Shown: positions 33,512 to 44,500 of the stretch, in pieces
Numbering within the stretch: position 1 is the stretch's first letter
Layout: each line of letters starts with the position of its first letter
NCBI GenBank assembly: GCA_018806915.1
Contig: JAGKQI010000086.1
Location: 248,001-312,000, forward strand
Origin: Phytophthora colocasiae
Lineage: Eukaryota; Oomycota; Peronosporomycetes; Peronosporales; Peronosporaceae
Direction of reading: 5' to 3'
DNA length: 64,000 nt
Program-made: the position numbers and the translations under genes
The notes under the pieces: model-generated
Databases searched by the model: none
What the model was told of the DNA's origin: nothing
What the model saw: the letters and a program-made list of their open reading frames with translations, nothing else

Positions 33512-33529
33512 TGGTGCGCGTGCCCGGAT
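33512..33529 (+). other. Primer-binding site of element D
   Basis: TGGTGCGCGTGCCCGGAT starts two bases after the LTR. Its complement has the shape of a tRNA 3' end: CCA, discriminator A, acceptor strand CACGCGC, then the T-stem. Elements B and E carry the same 18 bases, so all three prime from the same tRNA, whose identity I cannot assign. Confidence 0.85.
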
Positions 33530-33589
33530 CTTGGTATCGTGATATCACCGGATCTAAGAGAGTTTGAGAAGAGGGTTTCTATATTCAAG

Positions 33590-34289
33590 ATGGCTTCACA
33601 TGGAACTACGAGAGGAGGACGTCGGGGACGCAGTGGTCGCAGTATGGCGACACGTCAGTCGAAGCGTCTTCAAGGTCTTCCGCCTGACGAACAACCCGAC
33701 TTGGATGCTGTTCAGAAGGCGACACGCGAGAAGAGGAAGGCTGCACGTGAGAAGGAAGCAGTCGAGGAGGTGAACGTCCCGGAACCGGCGTTCGAGGACC
33801 AGCCTGCTGCGGAGCCTGAAGGTTAAGAGACACCCGATATGTCTGGCGAACAAGGTTCTGAGGAAGGTCCGTCCGAAGCTGAAGCTTCTGGTGACGAGGT
33901 GGCCACTGCCCGTGAGGGTGGTGATGAGGCGTCTGAGGGAGGCGCCGACGTGGTTGAGTCCCCGGAGGTCATTGACTTGTGTTCTGAGTCGAAAGTCCGT
34001 GGGGGAAGTGAAGACGGAACCCGGACTGGTTGATGAACGTGTCTCGAAGACTCCAAAGTCCGAAGACACTCCGATGTCCGATGACATGCCGATGAAGTCC
34101 GAAAATTCTCTGAAGACACCGTCTGATGAGTCTGGGAGGGCCGTTTCGCTGGATGGAGAACGTGCCCTGAAGTACATACGCTGTGAGTTCCGCCGCTGGA
34201 GGGACATGGACGCTGGAAGAATTGTTCCGCCGAACGTCGAATACGCCTGGCGAACAGCGAAGCCTGACGCAAATGTCTTTCAGAAGGCC
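33590..34289 (+). pseudogene. Element D N-terminal ORF, first part
   Basis: Begins at ATG 33590 (MASHGTTRGGRRGRSG), 80 bp past the LTR. It aligns with the N-terminal ORF of B: TRQSKRLQGLPPDEQPDLD, KATREKRKAAREKE, then acidic GEQGSEEGPSEAEASGDE. A TAA at 33824-33826 falls where B has Gln, and a frameshift lies near 34000; the last frame reads KTPKSEDTPMSDDMPMKSE and ends at NVFQKA (34289). There the alignment jumps to inverted sequence. Confidence 0.75.
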
Positions 34290-34648
34290 AGCTTCGCCTT
34301 GACGTGCTTCGTTGCCTACCTTTGTGTCTTCTGGGAGTCGATTGACCTGTGACCTGGCGGTCACCGTGGCCCACTCAACCAGTTCTTCGGAAAGTCGACT
34401 CTGAAGCTCCGTCGCCACACTGCGCACTTGAGGTTCGAAGATAGTAGACGCTTGGGTCTGAGACCACCTCGGTAGCAGGTTCTGGAACTCAAATCCTACA
34501 GCATCGTCTGAAGGACAGCGACGCATTCAGGTGCCGTCAGAGTATTCATCGAGATCTCGACGTACGACAAGTCTTGGATTCGGCCAAAACTATGGCGCCT
34601 CAAGCAGAACTCCGATATCCACATCTCTTCTGGGAATACTGAAGAACA
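34290..34648 (-). pseudogene. Inverted segment of the element D N-terminal ORF (continues at 55318-55346)
   Basis: Read on minus, this stretch encodes GFEFQNLLPRWSQTQAST, VATELQSRLSEELVEWATVTARSQVNRLPED, which in B lies in the same direction as the flanking sequence. In D the flanks are coded on plus, so about 390 bp are reversed. The remaining piece, after the insertion of E, is 55318-55346 (AATGDYIKW on minus). Confidence 0.8.
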
Positions 34649-34652
34649 CCGC

Positions 34653-35926
34653 TGTGGTGAAGCGGACGAGAATCTTTCCCGGAGAGGCGATATCAGCCAC
34701 GAACCCGAATAGAGTCGGAACGAGCGACAGGGGGGACCTGTGATCCCCAGATCTGGGTCGAATCAGACGAAGGTACGATGGGTCCCGCCGGGGAACAGGC
34801 AACAGAGACACCGGCGGAGGAGCAAGTGGAGCGGTGTTCGTGGGTGATCCGAATCCTGCCGGAGGAAGAATGGGGAAATCAAGGATGTTCTCGCGCGATC
34901 AGCGATGACGGGGTCCCAAGTGAGCACGATCGGCTTACCCTGGCGCCCCGAAGCCTCTAACAGCATGATCCTACTTCCCCGGGCGGCGACGAAGCGGGAT
35001 CACGCAGGATCACGCAGTGATCTTCTCCCGTTTAAGTACGAGATCAGCTCCGGATCAAGCTCAGCCCCAGACGCGACGCAGACTCTTCTGGTGGCCTGAT
35101 CCGGATTCTCCGAAGGATTACCAAGCGGGATCAGGCGGCGATCAAGTCCCTTCGGTTAAGTACGAGATCAAGCTTCGGTTAAGTACGGAATCGGCTCGCG
35201 ATCAGGGTTAGGGGAACTAAGCTAGGGATCAGCTATGTAGCCAGTGTCATGTGATCGTAGGATAGTAAATCAGGATGGGATTAGTAGGCATAGGAATAAC
35301 CATAAACAGAATCGAATTTGCCCTGAACCACTCAAGTGTCTTCGCTGCGCCTGGAACCGGGAACTACATTGGCCCTACAAGCGTCAAGAAGGTAAGGATA
35401 CGTGACCTAGTATAGCGGTTAAGTCTGGATAATATATTGGCCAGCTTTGCCCTATCTAGTGAACTATCCTTTAAGTGCATACATCGGATCGGAAGGAATT
35501 GGTTGTTTAGCCTGACGATCCCGTCGAATCTCGCCCCCTCAAGACCCCGCTAAAGGAAGCGGAAAACAACGGAAAGGAAGGGACAGATCCCGAACATTGG
35601 ACTACTGGAAGGCCTGAATCAAGGACCAGGCGACCGGATCAAGGCACGAGCACTCGCCTGTGACCCGGATCAACCCCTCTGAGGTAGAGTGAAGTATTCC
35701 CACGCTATCTCCCACCCCTGCGTCACCCAAGATATTCTTCTCGTCCCAAGACATCTTCAGAAGTCACCTGGAAGAGCGTAACCCGCCTACCGACGGGTAC
35801 ACAAGGTGAAACTACACACAGCTAGATCACGGATCATCGGGGGACCCCCTCCGTTAGTCGGTGTCTGGGCGCAAGTGGTGATCGAGACCTGCCTTAACCT
35901 GATTTTGGCAGACCCGCTCCACCACA
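34653..35926 (+). repeat. 5' LTR of element E, 1274 bp
   Basis: The direct copy lies at 49516-50141 plus 54588-55313. It has two units of the 23-26 bp GATCAAG...TTAAGTACG repeat (35140-35188), against five in the other copy. It ends CCACCACA, and a primer-binding site starts two bases after its last A. ORFs inside it are copies of those in the second LTR and are not taken as genes. Confidence 0.95.
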
Positions 35927-35945
35927 ATGGTGCGCGTGCCCGGAT
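35927..35945 (+). other. Primer-binding site of element E, overlapping an ATG
   Basis: TGGTGCGCGTGCCCGGAT starts at 35928, one base after the LTR. That spacer base A plus TG makes an ATG at 35927, and the frame stays open into the leader ORF once element G is removed. Confidence 0.82.
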
Positions 35946-36342
35946 CTTCTGGTGACTTCGGATATCACCGTGAGTCCCAAGAAGATGTCAAGATTAACCC
36001 TTCTAACCCGAGCCGTTATTCTGTATTCTACAGAATAAGCAATTATCTTGATTAAAGTATGAACGATAACCTGCGAAAAGTATGCCGTTGGAAGCCCTTT
36101 CGTGCTCGGCGAGGCATATTCTGTACATAAAGTGTACATCATCGGCTATAGCATGCACAATGTATCCAACATCTGCGAAACTGGCGATCTCCTATTGGCT
36201 CCCTGGCGGACAAAACATGTTCAAAACCTCTCACTCGGCAACCCCCGTCAAATTTGAAACGACTCTGTACTGTGCGGCACTCTTGGCGCCAACCAACCAT
36301 CCGCCAAAAGCGCGCGAAGTGCAAAGCGCGCGAAGAGGAAGA

Positions 36343-36391
36343 ATTTGCCCAGTTCCTAACTAACGGAGTAGTGAGGAGGAACTGGGCAAAT
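36343..36391. repeat. 15-bp perfect inverted repeat in element G
   Basis: Arms ATTTGCCCAGTTCCT (36343-36357) and AGGAACTGGGCAAAT (36377-36391) enclose 19 nt. Could form a hairpin; function unknown. Confidence 0.85.
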
Positions 36392-36790
36392 ACTTCTCTG
36401 CAGGCTCCAGCAAGACCTACTGCAAAGTACGTGGTGCTAACTAGTTGTCCTTCTTATTCCTCGTCTTTACTTTCTCTCTTACGTTTGCGGAATCTAATCA
36501 TCTTTTAGGCTCGGTGGAATGCTCTTCCGTCACCAGGAGGTATCGTGCCATTTCTGATAGCACGTGAGCGTGAACGTGGCAGAGCGGTACACGACCGCCT
36601 AAACCATTGCTGACAGAAGGTGCTCAAAGGCGGAACGCACCTTTACACAAGGACTGCCTGCGTTTGTTCTGCTTGGTGATCCGATGTGTTCACTAACGTG
36701 TGCTTCTAGCGTGATATGACAAACACCAGGTCCTCGGCGTTGATATGAGTCTAAAGTTGATTCTGCGCAGCGCCAGTAGCTGGATGTGTC

Positions 36791-37163
36791 GAATTATTCT
36801 GTAGCATCCCGACATACGGCTGTGGGAAATTCCCTGTGCGGGCAACATCCAGAATTAGTAAAGCACCACTCGAGTTATTCTGTAGCATCCCGGCTTACGG
36901 CTGCAGGAAATTCCCTGTGCACACAATTCAGGGCAACATCCATAATTAGTAAAGCACCACTCGAGTTATTCTGCTTAGCATCCTGACTTACGGCTACGGG
37001 AAATTCCGTGTGCACACGCAACATCCAGAACTAGTAAAGCACCACTCGAGTTATTCTGTAGCATCCTGACTTACGGCTATGGGAAATTCCGTGTGCACAC
37101 GCAACATCCAGAATTAGTAAAGCACCACTTGAGTTATTCTGTAGCATCCCGGCTTACGGCTGT
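36791..37163. repeat. Tandem repeat, about 4.5 units of 81-91 bp, in element G
   Basis: Units start with TTATTCTGTAGCATCC at about 36793, 36874, 36965, 37050 and 37133, each followed by TTACGGCT, GGGAAATTCC and TAGTAAAGCACCACT. TTATTCTGTA is also the core of the subterminal palindromes of G, so these may be multiplied transposase-binding sites. Confidence 0.85.
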
Positions 37164-37280
37164 GCTCCTCATTGTATGTGATCTATCCATACTCTGGGAT
37201 ATCGCAGAGATCACCTGTCAAGTCAAAGTTACTAGTTTCCGGAACGTTGTCATTTATTTCCAGGTCTTCTACATCTTCTT

Positions 37281-37634
37281 CTACACTTTCCTCAAGTGGA
37301 CCACCTCGTTGTCTGCCATAATGTCTTCTTCGTCGGCGTTGGAATCGGAATCGCTGACATCAGCGGTCTCCACGAGATTCACGTCATCGATAGCTGTAGA
37401 GCCAAACAGTCGCTCCTTTCGGAGCCTCTCCATGAAATTGTCGCTACCAAACACGTCCGAGTCGATGAGGCCGTCGGCTCCGTTTGGTTCATCGGTCTCG
37501 CTCTTTGCTTCTTCATCCGCAAGCCATGCACTCACTTGAATCGAATTCTGGATCATCCGGAAAAAGGCATTGGTCGCGCCGTCTTGCTCCGTATCATCCG
37601 GTATAGCTGCTGGTAGTTCACCTGTAGCGCCCAC
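37281..37634 (-). CDS. Acidic hypothetical protein in element G, possible transposase N-terminal remnant
   Basis: The 117-residue ORF has acidic clusters (DSDSNADEED, EEAKSETDEP). Acidic N-termini are common in piggyBac-type transposases, but there is no catalytic part here. It ends just beside the tandem repeats. The upstream minus-strand region carries further coding-like remnants. Low confidence as a real gene. Confidence 0.3.
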   Translation of the reverse strand: MGATGELPAAIPDDTEQDGATNAFFRMIQNSIQVSAWLADEEAKSETDEPNGADGLIDSDVFGSDNFMERLRKERLFGSTAIDDVNLVETADVSDSDSNADEEDIMADNEVVHLRKV

Positions 37635-37677
37635 CTCCTCTGTGTCGACAACTGTGGTGGCACAAAAATAAGGCCAC

Positions 37678-37846
37678 TAACCTTCAAAGAAGTTTATGCC
37701 ACGTCTGGCTTCGTCGAGACGGCCCTTCACCCCGGCTTCACGTAGCGTTGATTCTAGGTCATCCCTGTCGGCTTACGAGCCTTCCAGCCTTCCTCGCAGA
37801 TCTCGCGCCATAGTTGCTTGAACGGCTTCTCTGCTGGGCCGTTCAT
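37678..37846 (-). pseudogene. Degenerate piggyBac-like N-terminal remnant
   Basis: From an ATG at 37844-37846 the frame reads EKPFKQLWREICEEGWKAR then KPTG; after a shift come GRLDEARRGINFFEG and, in a third frame, NQRYVKPG. A W-x-L plus GW, KPTG and Y-V-x-PG order is what I recall for the N-terminal region of oomycete piggyBac-like proteins. Stops and shifts break it. Identification rests on memory of that pattern and on the TTAA target. Confidence 0.35.
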
Positions 37847-38598
37847 TTTTTCGAATGACAATGTGAGGTAGCTTCTGACACGTGAACCGATGGGATTTCT
37901 ACAGATTTTTCAAACCTGTTGGGGATTTATATGCGTCTTTCTATCCTCCTTGAATAATACCCGTCTATCATCCCATCGCCGATCTGTTAGGAAAGTGGAC
38001 TGATCCAGACACCATACAATAATCTTCATGCGGAGTTTTGGAGCGCTGATGAGTTTGCTGGATATTAAATCCTGTACAATATATTATTCTGTAGGATACA
38101 GAATACCGGGTTAGAGGGGTTAAAGAAGAACAAGGGGAAGAAGTGCCTACGAATGTTGGATCGACGGAGGCACCGCTTAAAACGGAAAGATCCACAGATC
38201 AGCAGAGTTCTGGGAGGATCTCTACTGACAGGCACGAGGCAGACCTGGATCGCAATCCAGATCTCGAAGTAAAACCTCGAATTCCTCCCAAGGCCCCTTC
38301 GAGGGCCATTGCGGATCTCGATGAGAATCGAGATCCGCACACGAGCGATAAGGAATCAGCAAAGCTGAAACCTAATCTGCTCACCAAGTCCACTGTTGCC
38401 TCAAGATCGACCAAGAAAAAGAAGATCAAGAGCACCCGGACGAAATTGAAAGCCCCAGACTCAGAGCCAGAAGATGTGATCAACCCAGGATCGACGATCA
38501 CCGCCAGTAACTTGCCAGTTGCCATTTGACAACTGATTTGGACTGATTCGAATCACATCAAACCCTAACCCCTCCCTCTGCGGAAGAATCTAACTGAA

Positions 38599-40624
38599 AT
38601 GGAGACGATGGCCACCTCGATGGCCGATCACCTACGTGAGCAAGAGTACTCTCGCATCCGCAACTCGGCGAAAGCGATGCTAACTGAACCTCCCGTGACG
38701 GAGGAAGCTGCTGCGATCCTGGCTGATGCGTATGAGGCTTACACCAAGGACGCGATCGAGCAGGCCTACTACAGGAAGATGCTAAGCGAGACCTTGCTTA
38801 ACGATCCCGTTCTTACTATCATACAAGTCCGCCAGATCGGTAACCTCACCGGCCCGGTGTCGAAGCCCCGGACTAGCTCGGACCGCCTGAACGCGGTGAA
38901 GATTCTACTTGATCTGCTCCAAGAGGCTGGCTTAGTGGCTGGAGAGTTCGACCCAAACTCTCTATTTGACCTGGAACTGGAAGCGATTCAGTCTGCAACC
39001 CATGATCTATTCAACTCTCTCAAAGTCTTGGTCGGCGAACGCCCACTGACGCCCGATCCAGGCTATCAGACTGGATCGTCATGCTACGCGTCAGCGACCT
39101 CGGAACCAGATTCCGACAGCCCGAGAAGGCTGCAACGCATGTCGCTGGGCCCCTCCGGTGCCAAATTCCTGAAATCGCGTATGAAGAAACAAGATACACG
39201 ATCGGTGGGCCCGAAACTGGAGGCTAAGACACCTGATCAGCAAGAAAATCGCCGGATCCGGACAGACCAGACCGCGCCAACGACTAATTCCACTGGATCG
39301 AGCAACAAGTTGGACGACTACTTCCAAATGGCGATGGATCGTTTCTTAAAAGAACGGAGCCTCGCAACACCCCGATCGCCGATAAAAGGGGAGTTGGATG
39401 TGGAAATGGAGTCCGTTACGGCCTCGGATCCGGATGCATGGGAATACGATCCGGACGATCTGGGCATACCAAGTTCCGGTGGGCAGATGTCGAGCCGAGC
39501 AACGATCGCATCCGCGGCGATCGGTCAAAGAGGATCGTCGATGATCCAGCGGGTCCGGGTCTCAGCGATCTCGGATCTGAAAGATTTTGCGGGTAAAGAT
39601 CTGGACGAAGATCAGGCTCGGGCCTGGATCAGTAAGGTCAAGTCAGCGTTCCAGCGCGATCAGGCTACGGAAGAAGAGAAATGCCTCACGTTTGCAGATC
39701 TGATGGTGGGACCGGCAAAGAACTGGTACAGGCAGCTCAGTCAAACGATGAAAACCAAGTGGGTGGATCTGTTGGACAGTTTCCAGACCCAATATTGTGG
39801 GTTGGGTATGTCGGCCGCGTGGCAATACTATCACGCTCGCAAGCGATCGGAAGAGACTCCTCTCGATTATCTCTACCGGCTCAACGTGGCGGCTTTACGT
39901 GCTAGACTGAAGATCAAGGATGGGAGCCCTAAGGCCCGCCGGGAACATGTAGACCACTACATCGAGACATTGGGAGATCCGGAGTTAGCTGATCGGCTGA
40001 CCCTACTCCGGCTGAGCGACGTCGATGAACTGGAGGAAGTACTTCGTGCCCGGGAACGGGCGAAAAGCAGGCAGCGTAAATCTGCGTTCGGATCGAAGTA
40101 CAGACAAAAGGCACCGGCCGGCGCCCCGGCAGCACCCACCCGAGCGGTGGTGCGGGCGATCCAAACCCAAGATCCGAGCTCGGAATCGGAAGAAATATCC
40201 GGATCGGACGGATCCGATTCTGAAGGCGATCTCCGGAGGATATATCTTGCCGGGTCAGAAGACAAGCCGATCGGTACTGGGGGCGCTCCCCACCAACAGG
40301 ATCAGCCGCGATCGCACACGAACTCGCAAGATCGAGGCCGGATCACGGATCACAGAGGATCAGATCACGATCGAAGTCGCTGTTAGCATTGTGGATCGCG
40401 GAAGCACACGGATCTGGACTGCTGGAGACGTCTAACCTGTGACAAGTGCGGAAAGAGGGGCCACCCAACGGACTCGCTGTCTATATACATGCCGTGGTTG
40501 TGGGGAGATCCATGAAGCTGGAGAATGCCCCATGGAAGAATTCTACAACCAGATCCGCAAGTGGTACGATCCGACCCGACATGCCGGACTGTTCCCCGAG
40601 AAGGTGGAAAAGATGTTAAACTAG
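38599..40624 (+). pseudogene. gag: Element E gag with capsid and zinc knuckles, one stop and one frameshift
   Basis: The ATG at 38599 opens a 595-residue frame. The capsid core lies near residues 320-470 (KDFAGKDLDEDQARAWISKV, NWYRQLSQTMKTKWVDLLDSFQ, ETPLDYLYRLNVAALRARL). A TAG at 40384-40386 falls at the first zinc knuckle (C-stop-H-C-GSRKHTDLDC), where the spacing demands one residue. A one-base gain near 40473 then shifts the second knuckle; the next frame carries CRGCGEIHEAGEC and ends EKVEKMLN at TAG 40622-40624. The last codons TTA AAC TAG form the frameshift site. Confidence 0.85.
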
Positions 40625-40655
40625 GACGCTCGCCGGTTTGGAAACCGGTACGAGC
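40615..40655 (+). promoter_or_regulatory. Gag-pro -1 ribosomal frameshift signal of element E
   Basis: The slippery heptamer GTTAAAC (40615-40621) is read G TTA AAC in gag frame and followed at once by the gag TAG. After a 6-nt spacer a hairpin forms: GCTCG (40628-40632) and CCGGTTT (40633-40639), a GG loop, then AAACCGG (40642-40648), a two-base bulge, and CGAGC (40651-40655), 12 bp in all. The protease frame is -1 relative to gag and reads VKLGRSPVW from the slip. Confidence 0.85.
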
Positions 40656-41565
40656 CGAGCGTTCTGAGTACTGCATCTATGCATATGTGAACAAGAAATC
40701 GAGAGATCAAGATAGGGAGAATTCGGATCTGCGCGGTAATACATGTAAGTTGCATTCGTATACTGCTAAGATCGCGAGTCTTCCCCGGATCGATGAGTTC
40801 TCGCGATCTGGTGCGGAAGTGGCTTTGGATCTCAAGGAGGGAGAATCCAGGGGGTATTGGAAGTACCACGCACCAGGAAAATGGTTCTGCCAAGCCAAGA
40901 TCTCAGGCAAGATCAACCATGAAAGAGCGATCTTGCTCCTGGACACTGGCGCCGAGGTATCCATCTTGGATACCACCTTTGCTCGTAAGGTTGGGTGCCA
41001 CTTTGACACTAGTCAGAGACAGGAGTGTGTTGGGATCGGTGATAATGTATACACCACCGAGGGAAGAACGAGGATCAAGATCACGCTTGCGGGATACTTG
41101 GTCTACTTTTTCAATATTTGGATCGGGGATCTATCCGGGCAAGATGCGATCCTGGGTATGGATTTCATGATCCCGGCTGGGGTTCGGATGGATCTTGCGA
41201 AGTGATCGATGTGCTTACCTAACGAAGTGGGGATCCCACTTAGTGGTCGCAAGAGATTATACGGGGAGAAGGTAAGATCGGTAAAATTGGAGGAAGATCT
41301 ACATATCCCAGTTGGGGGATCTGAAGAGACTGCATCGAGAGTGAAATTATCGGCGACGGAGAAATTATGGGTGACCAGAGGCGACCAATGGGTACCCACC
41401 GTGGTAAATGGACCTGGCCGAACTCGGTATTTAGTGATCACGAATTTGAGCGAGAAGATTTTACGATTGGATCACCGATTACATGTTGGAATGGTACTGG
41501 ATCAGGAAAAAGTGCCTCGATTCCCCGGGTTTGTGTCGGTCGGGTCCCGGCGCTACATGGAGTAG
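40625..41565 (+). pseudogene. Element E protease and following linker domain
   Basis: The -1 frame from the slip site reads to a TGA at 41203-41205. Retropepsin motifs ILLLDTGAEVSILDTTFARKV and DAILGMDFMIPAGVR are intact. Past the TGA the same frame continues (LSGRKRLYGEK, VTRGDQWVPTVVNGPGRTRY) to a TAG at 41563-41565 and then into pol. D reads through the equivalent region without these stops, so both stops look like mutations. Confidence 0.82.
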
Positions 41566-41589
41566 CAGAACCTAGCCCTAGAAGCGACT

Positions 41590-44500
41590 GTGGACGCAAG
41601 ACCAGAACCTCAGGAATCCGTAGAGATCCCCTTACCGTCGGTCGAACGGCCGACCTACGTTACGCCGCGATCCATACTCCGCCGAGGTGGGGCAACCAAG
41701 ACCGATCCTGATCCTGCACCAATATCGACATTGGAACCGCGATCACCAACCGATACGGCCGAAGTCAAGGTCGCGTTCATCGATCCCCAACCGGATCCCA
41801 TGGATACCCCATCGATTACGATCAGTTCCGACAAGACCCCGAGTGGCGAAGCTGGGGGCGGTGAGACTGAGACGAATGAGAGCTTGCCAGATCAGGCCCC
41901 AGATCGGACAGATCGGACATGCGAAGAAGAGATCGAGGCAAAAACAGAAAAACCAGATTTTAAAATCGAGATCAAACATGTCTCCGACGCTGACGCCGGC
42001 CCCACGGTTGAGGATACCCCGATCCCGACGGCCAAGAACGATAGACTCCGTGATCGATCAACGAACGAACCCGATCCGACATCTTCGGAAGGGATCGAGA
42101 ACGCCGATCAGACCCACTTACACGAAAGTGGCGATTTTTCGGCCGAAGATCTAGCCGATAATCTCGCAGTAGTACCAGAGATCCAGATCTCCACCACTGA
42201 AGAAGTCAGGATCGAAGATCTGCAAGTAGGGAATCCGGGATCGGCTACCCCGGAGGAGATCGAGAAACTTCGACAGATTATCTGGAAGAAGCGACATCTC
42301 CTGATCGGGAAAGGAAACGCACTTCCTCCAGCGGCCAAGGGTGTTATATGCGATATCGACGTGGGTGATGCAAAGCCGATTGCACAACGAGTCCGAAAGG
42401 TGGCGCCACAGTTCCGTGAGAAAGTATCGGATCTTATCAAAGGACTCCTAGCTGCCAAGATCATCCGGCCATCGACCTCGCCATGGGCATCTCCGATCGT
42501 GGTGATCATCAAGAAGAACGGTGTAGACATCCGACTATGTATCGATTATCGGCTGGTGAACGGTCTCACAAGGTTGATGATCTACCCGATGCCTCTGATC
42601 AATGACCTGTTAGAAGATCTTGACAAGGTTCTGTGGTATTGTTCATTAGACATGGCGAGTGGATTTTGGGTCGTATCAATGACCGATCGAGCTCGCGCGA
42701 TCTCAGCTTTCATCATTCCATTTGGCCTTTTCGAGTGGAATCGTATGCCGTTCGGGCTGAAGAACGCCCCTCAGATCTATCAACGTCTGGTGGACAACGC
42801 TCTATATGGGTTTTTAAAGATCTCCCAGTCAGGGAATACGGAAGACTCCGCAGATGTGTTTGAATCAGGGATCCCGGAAGATCCTGGTCGCCCGTCGGTT
42901 CTAGGACGGAGATCATACATCGACGATATCTTGATCACGGCGGGATCATGGGATCAGATGTGCGATCGGGTGGAAGACTTATTGGAGGCCTGTGATAAGT
43001 GGAATCTCTCGATCAGTGTGGCAAAGAGCTTCTGGGGCATGGATAAGGTGGAATATCTCGGACACAAGGTGTCGATCGATGGATTGGAGGCGAACCCGAA
43101 AGACCTGAAGTCTCTGACGGATCTACCATTCCCTGGATCACTCCGATCCATGCAATCGTTCCTGGGAAGTTTGAATTACTATAGTCGGTTCATCGAGGAT
43201 TATGCGATCTATGCATCGGTCCTATATGAACTACGTGAGGTGGAGTTCGCAGAACTGAAGAAGCGACCCGATCTACGAAAGATCATGGATAGTACGGACC
43301 CGATCACGCGAGATCCCGTTGCGCTTAAGTCGAATCAGGATGGATCACCAGACATTTCGACTCAAAAGGGGGATAGTACACCGGATCCCGACTTGGGGGC
43401 GATGCCTCCCCCCTGTTCAAGCGAGGTCGAAGCCAATCTGGCCCAAAAAGCTGGCGACGAGAGGTGGGGTAGGGCACACAGGGCGTTTACAGCCTTGAAA
43501 ACCAAGATCGCGTCGACCCCGATCCTTCGTCACTTCGACATGACGAAGTTACCCGTGGTGATCGTGTATGCTAGTGACTGGGCGATTTCCGCCGCACTAA
43601 TGCAGGAACACGACCAGATCTACCACCCGGTCGCGTTTGCCAGCCGAACCTTGAAGACGAACGAGCTAAACTATAATGTTGCCGAAAAGGAGGTGTTGGC
43701 TCTACTTCGGATCTTGGATCTACACTACACCCTGTTGGTGGGACGTCGGATCAAGGTCCTAACCAGACACTCCACGCTTGCCTGGCTGTTCAAGTCTGCC
43801 GGCCTCCAAGGACGTCTGGGACAATGGTCTGCTCTTCTGTCCCCATGGACACTCGAGATCACGAAGTGTACGAAGGGAGAGGATGGGATACTGGGGGCGA
43901 TCGCAACTAATATAACGCCTAGATCGGAGATCGACGAAGCCCTGATCGCGATCGCGCCACAGAAGGAACCAAGACGTAAGATCCAGATGCCGATTCCCAC
44001 CGTAGATCCAGGTGAGGAGCTATGGGTAGTAAGTTTCGACGGTTCGGCACGCGTGAAACGAGGAGGAGGCGCTTTTAGCGCGATCGTGTGGAGTTTGCCG
44101 GAGTGGAAAGTGATCAAGGCTAGATCAGACTATGCGGAGAGTCTTACTGTCAATGAAGCGGAATACCGTGGACTCTTGCTAGGTCTTGGCATGATCGCAC
44201 AGTTAGAACGCCGCCGTTTGGTCGTTTGTGGCGATTCGAACCTGGTGATCCGACAAGTCCGGGGCGAGATCGACTGTAAGGCGCCAGGATTGACGTTACT
44301 GAAACAGAAAGTGCTGGATCATTTGCGGAATTGGGGAGATCACGAGCTTGTCCATGTGAAGAGAGACTGGAATGGGAGTGCAGATAGCTTGGCGACCGCG
44401 CTGCAACGAGGAAGCGGGATCGAAGTCCACGATGAGGCAGATCGATGCGATCTGATCACCCTGAATCCACTTAATGAGGTGTTGATCCCTCGAGTTGAAG

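Larger units (their letters stand above)
35998..38119. mobile_element. Element G: piggyBac-like element with TTAA duplication, inside the leader ORF of E
   Basis: The element is flanked by TTAA on both sides (35994-35997 and 38120-38123). The ends are inverted repeats: CCCTTCTAACCCG on the left, and CCCCTCTAACCCG when the right end is reverse-complemented. Just inside each end is a palindrome with arms TATTCTGTA and TACAGAATA (36018-36038 and 38085-38105). TTAA targets and ends starting CCC are typical of piggyBac. Removing the insert and one TTAA restores an open frame in E. Inside are a hairpin, a tandem repeat and degenerate minus-strand coding remnants, but no full DDE transposase, so it is probably non-autonomous. 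Confidence 0.72.
35927..38529 (+). pseudogene. Element E leader ORF starting at the primer-binding site, split by element G
   Basis: Without G and one TTAA the frame runs from ATG 35927, through the primer-binding site, to a TGA at 38527-38529, 158 residues. The part after G (38124-38529) is rich in charged residues, ending with a Lys-rich run (RSTKKKKIKSTRTKLK). It stops 69 bp before gag. It may be the counterpart of the longer N-terminal ORF of B and D, which also begins with basic patches, but sequence similarity is not evident to me. Confidence 0.55.

Noticed and set aside
36791..37163. CRISPR-like array
   Set aside because: Units of 81-91 bp are near-identical over their whole length, without unique spacers, and lie in a eukaryotic DNA transposon.
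37281..37634. Host gene exon in element G
   Set aside because: The ORF is inside TTAA-flanked ends and beside piggyBac-like remnants, so an element origin is likelier, though not proven.
38143..38529. Free-standing 128-aa gene starting at GTG
   Set aside because: Element G interrupts a longer frame that begins with ATG at 35927; the GTG start is an artefact of the insertion.
40384..40386. TAG in gag of E as a programmed readthrough codon
   Set aside because: It sits at a position inside the zinc knuckle where spacing needs a residue, and the real gag end with a frameshift signal lies 236 bp downstream. A nonsense change from TGG is simpler.
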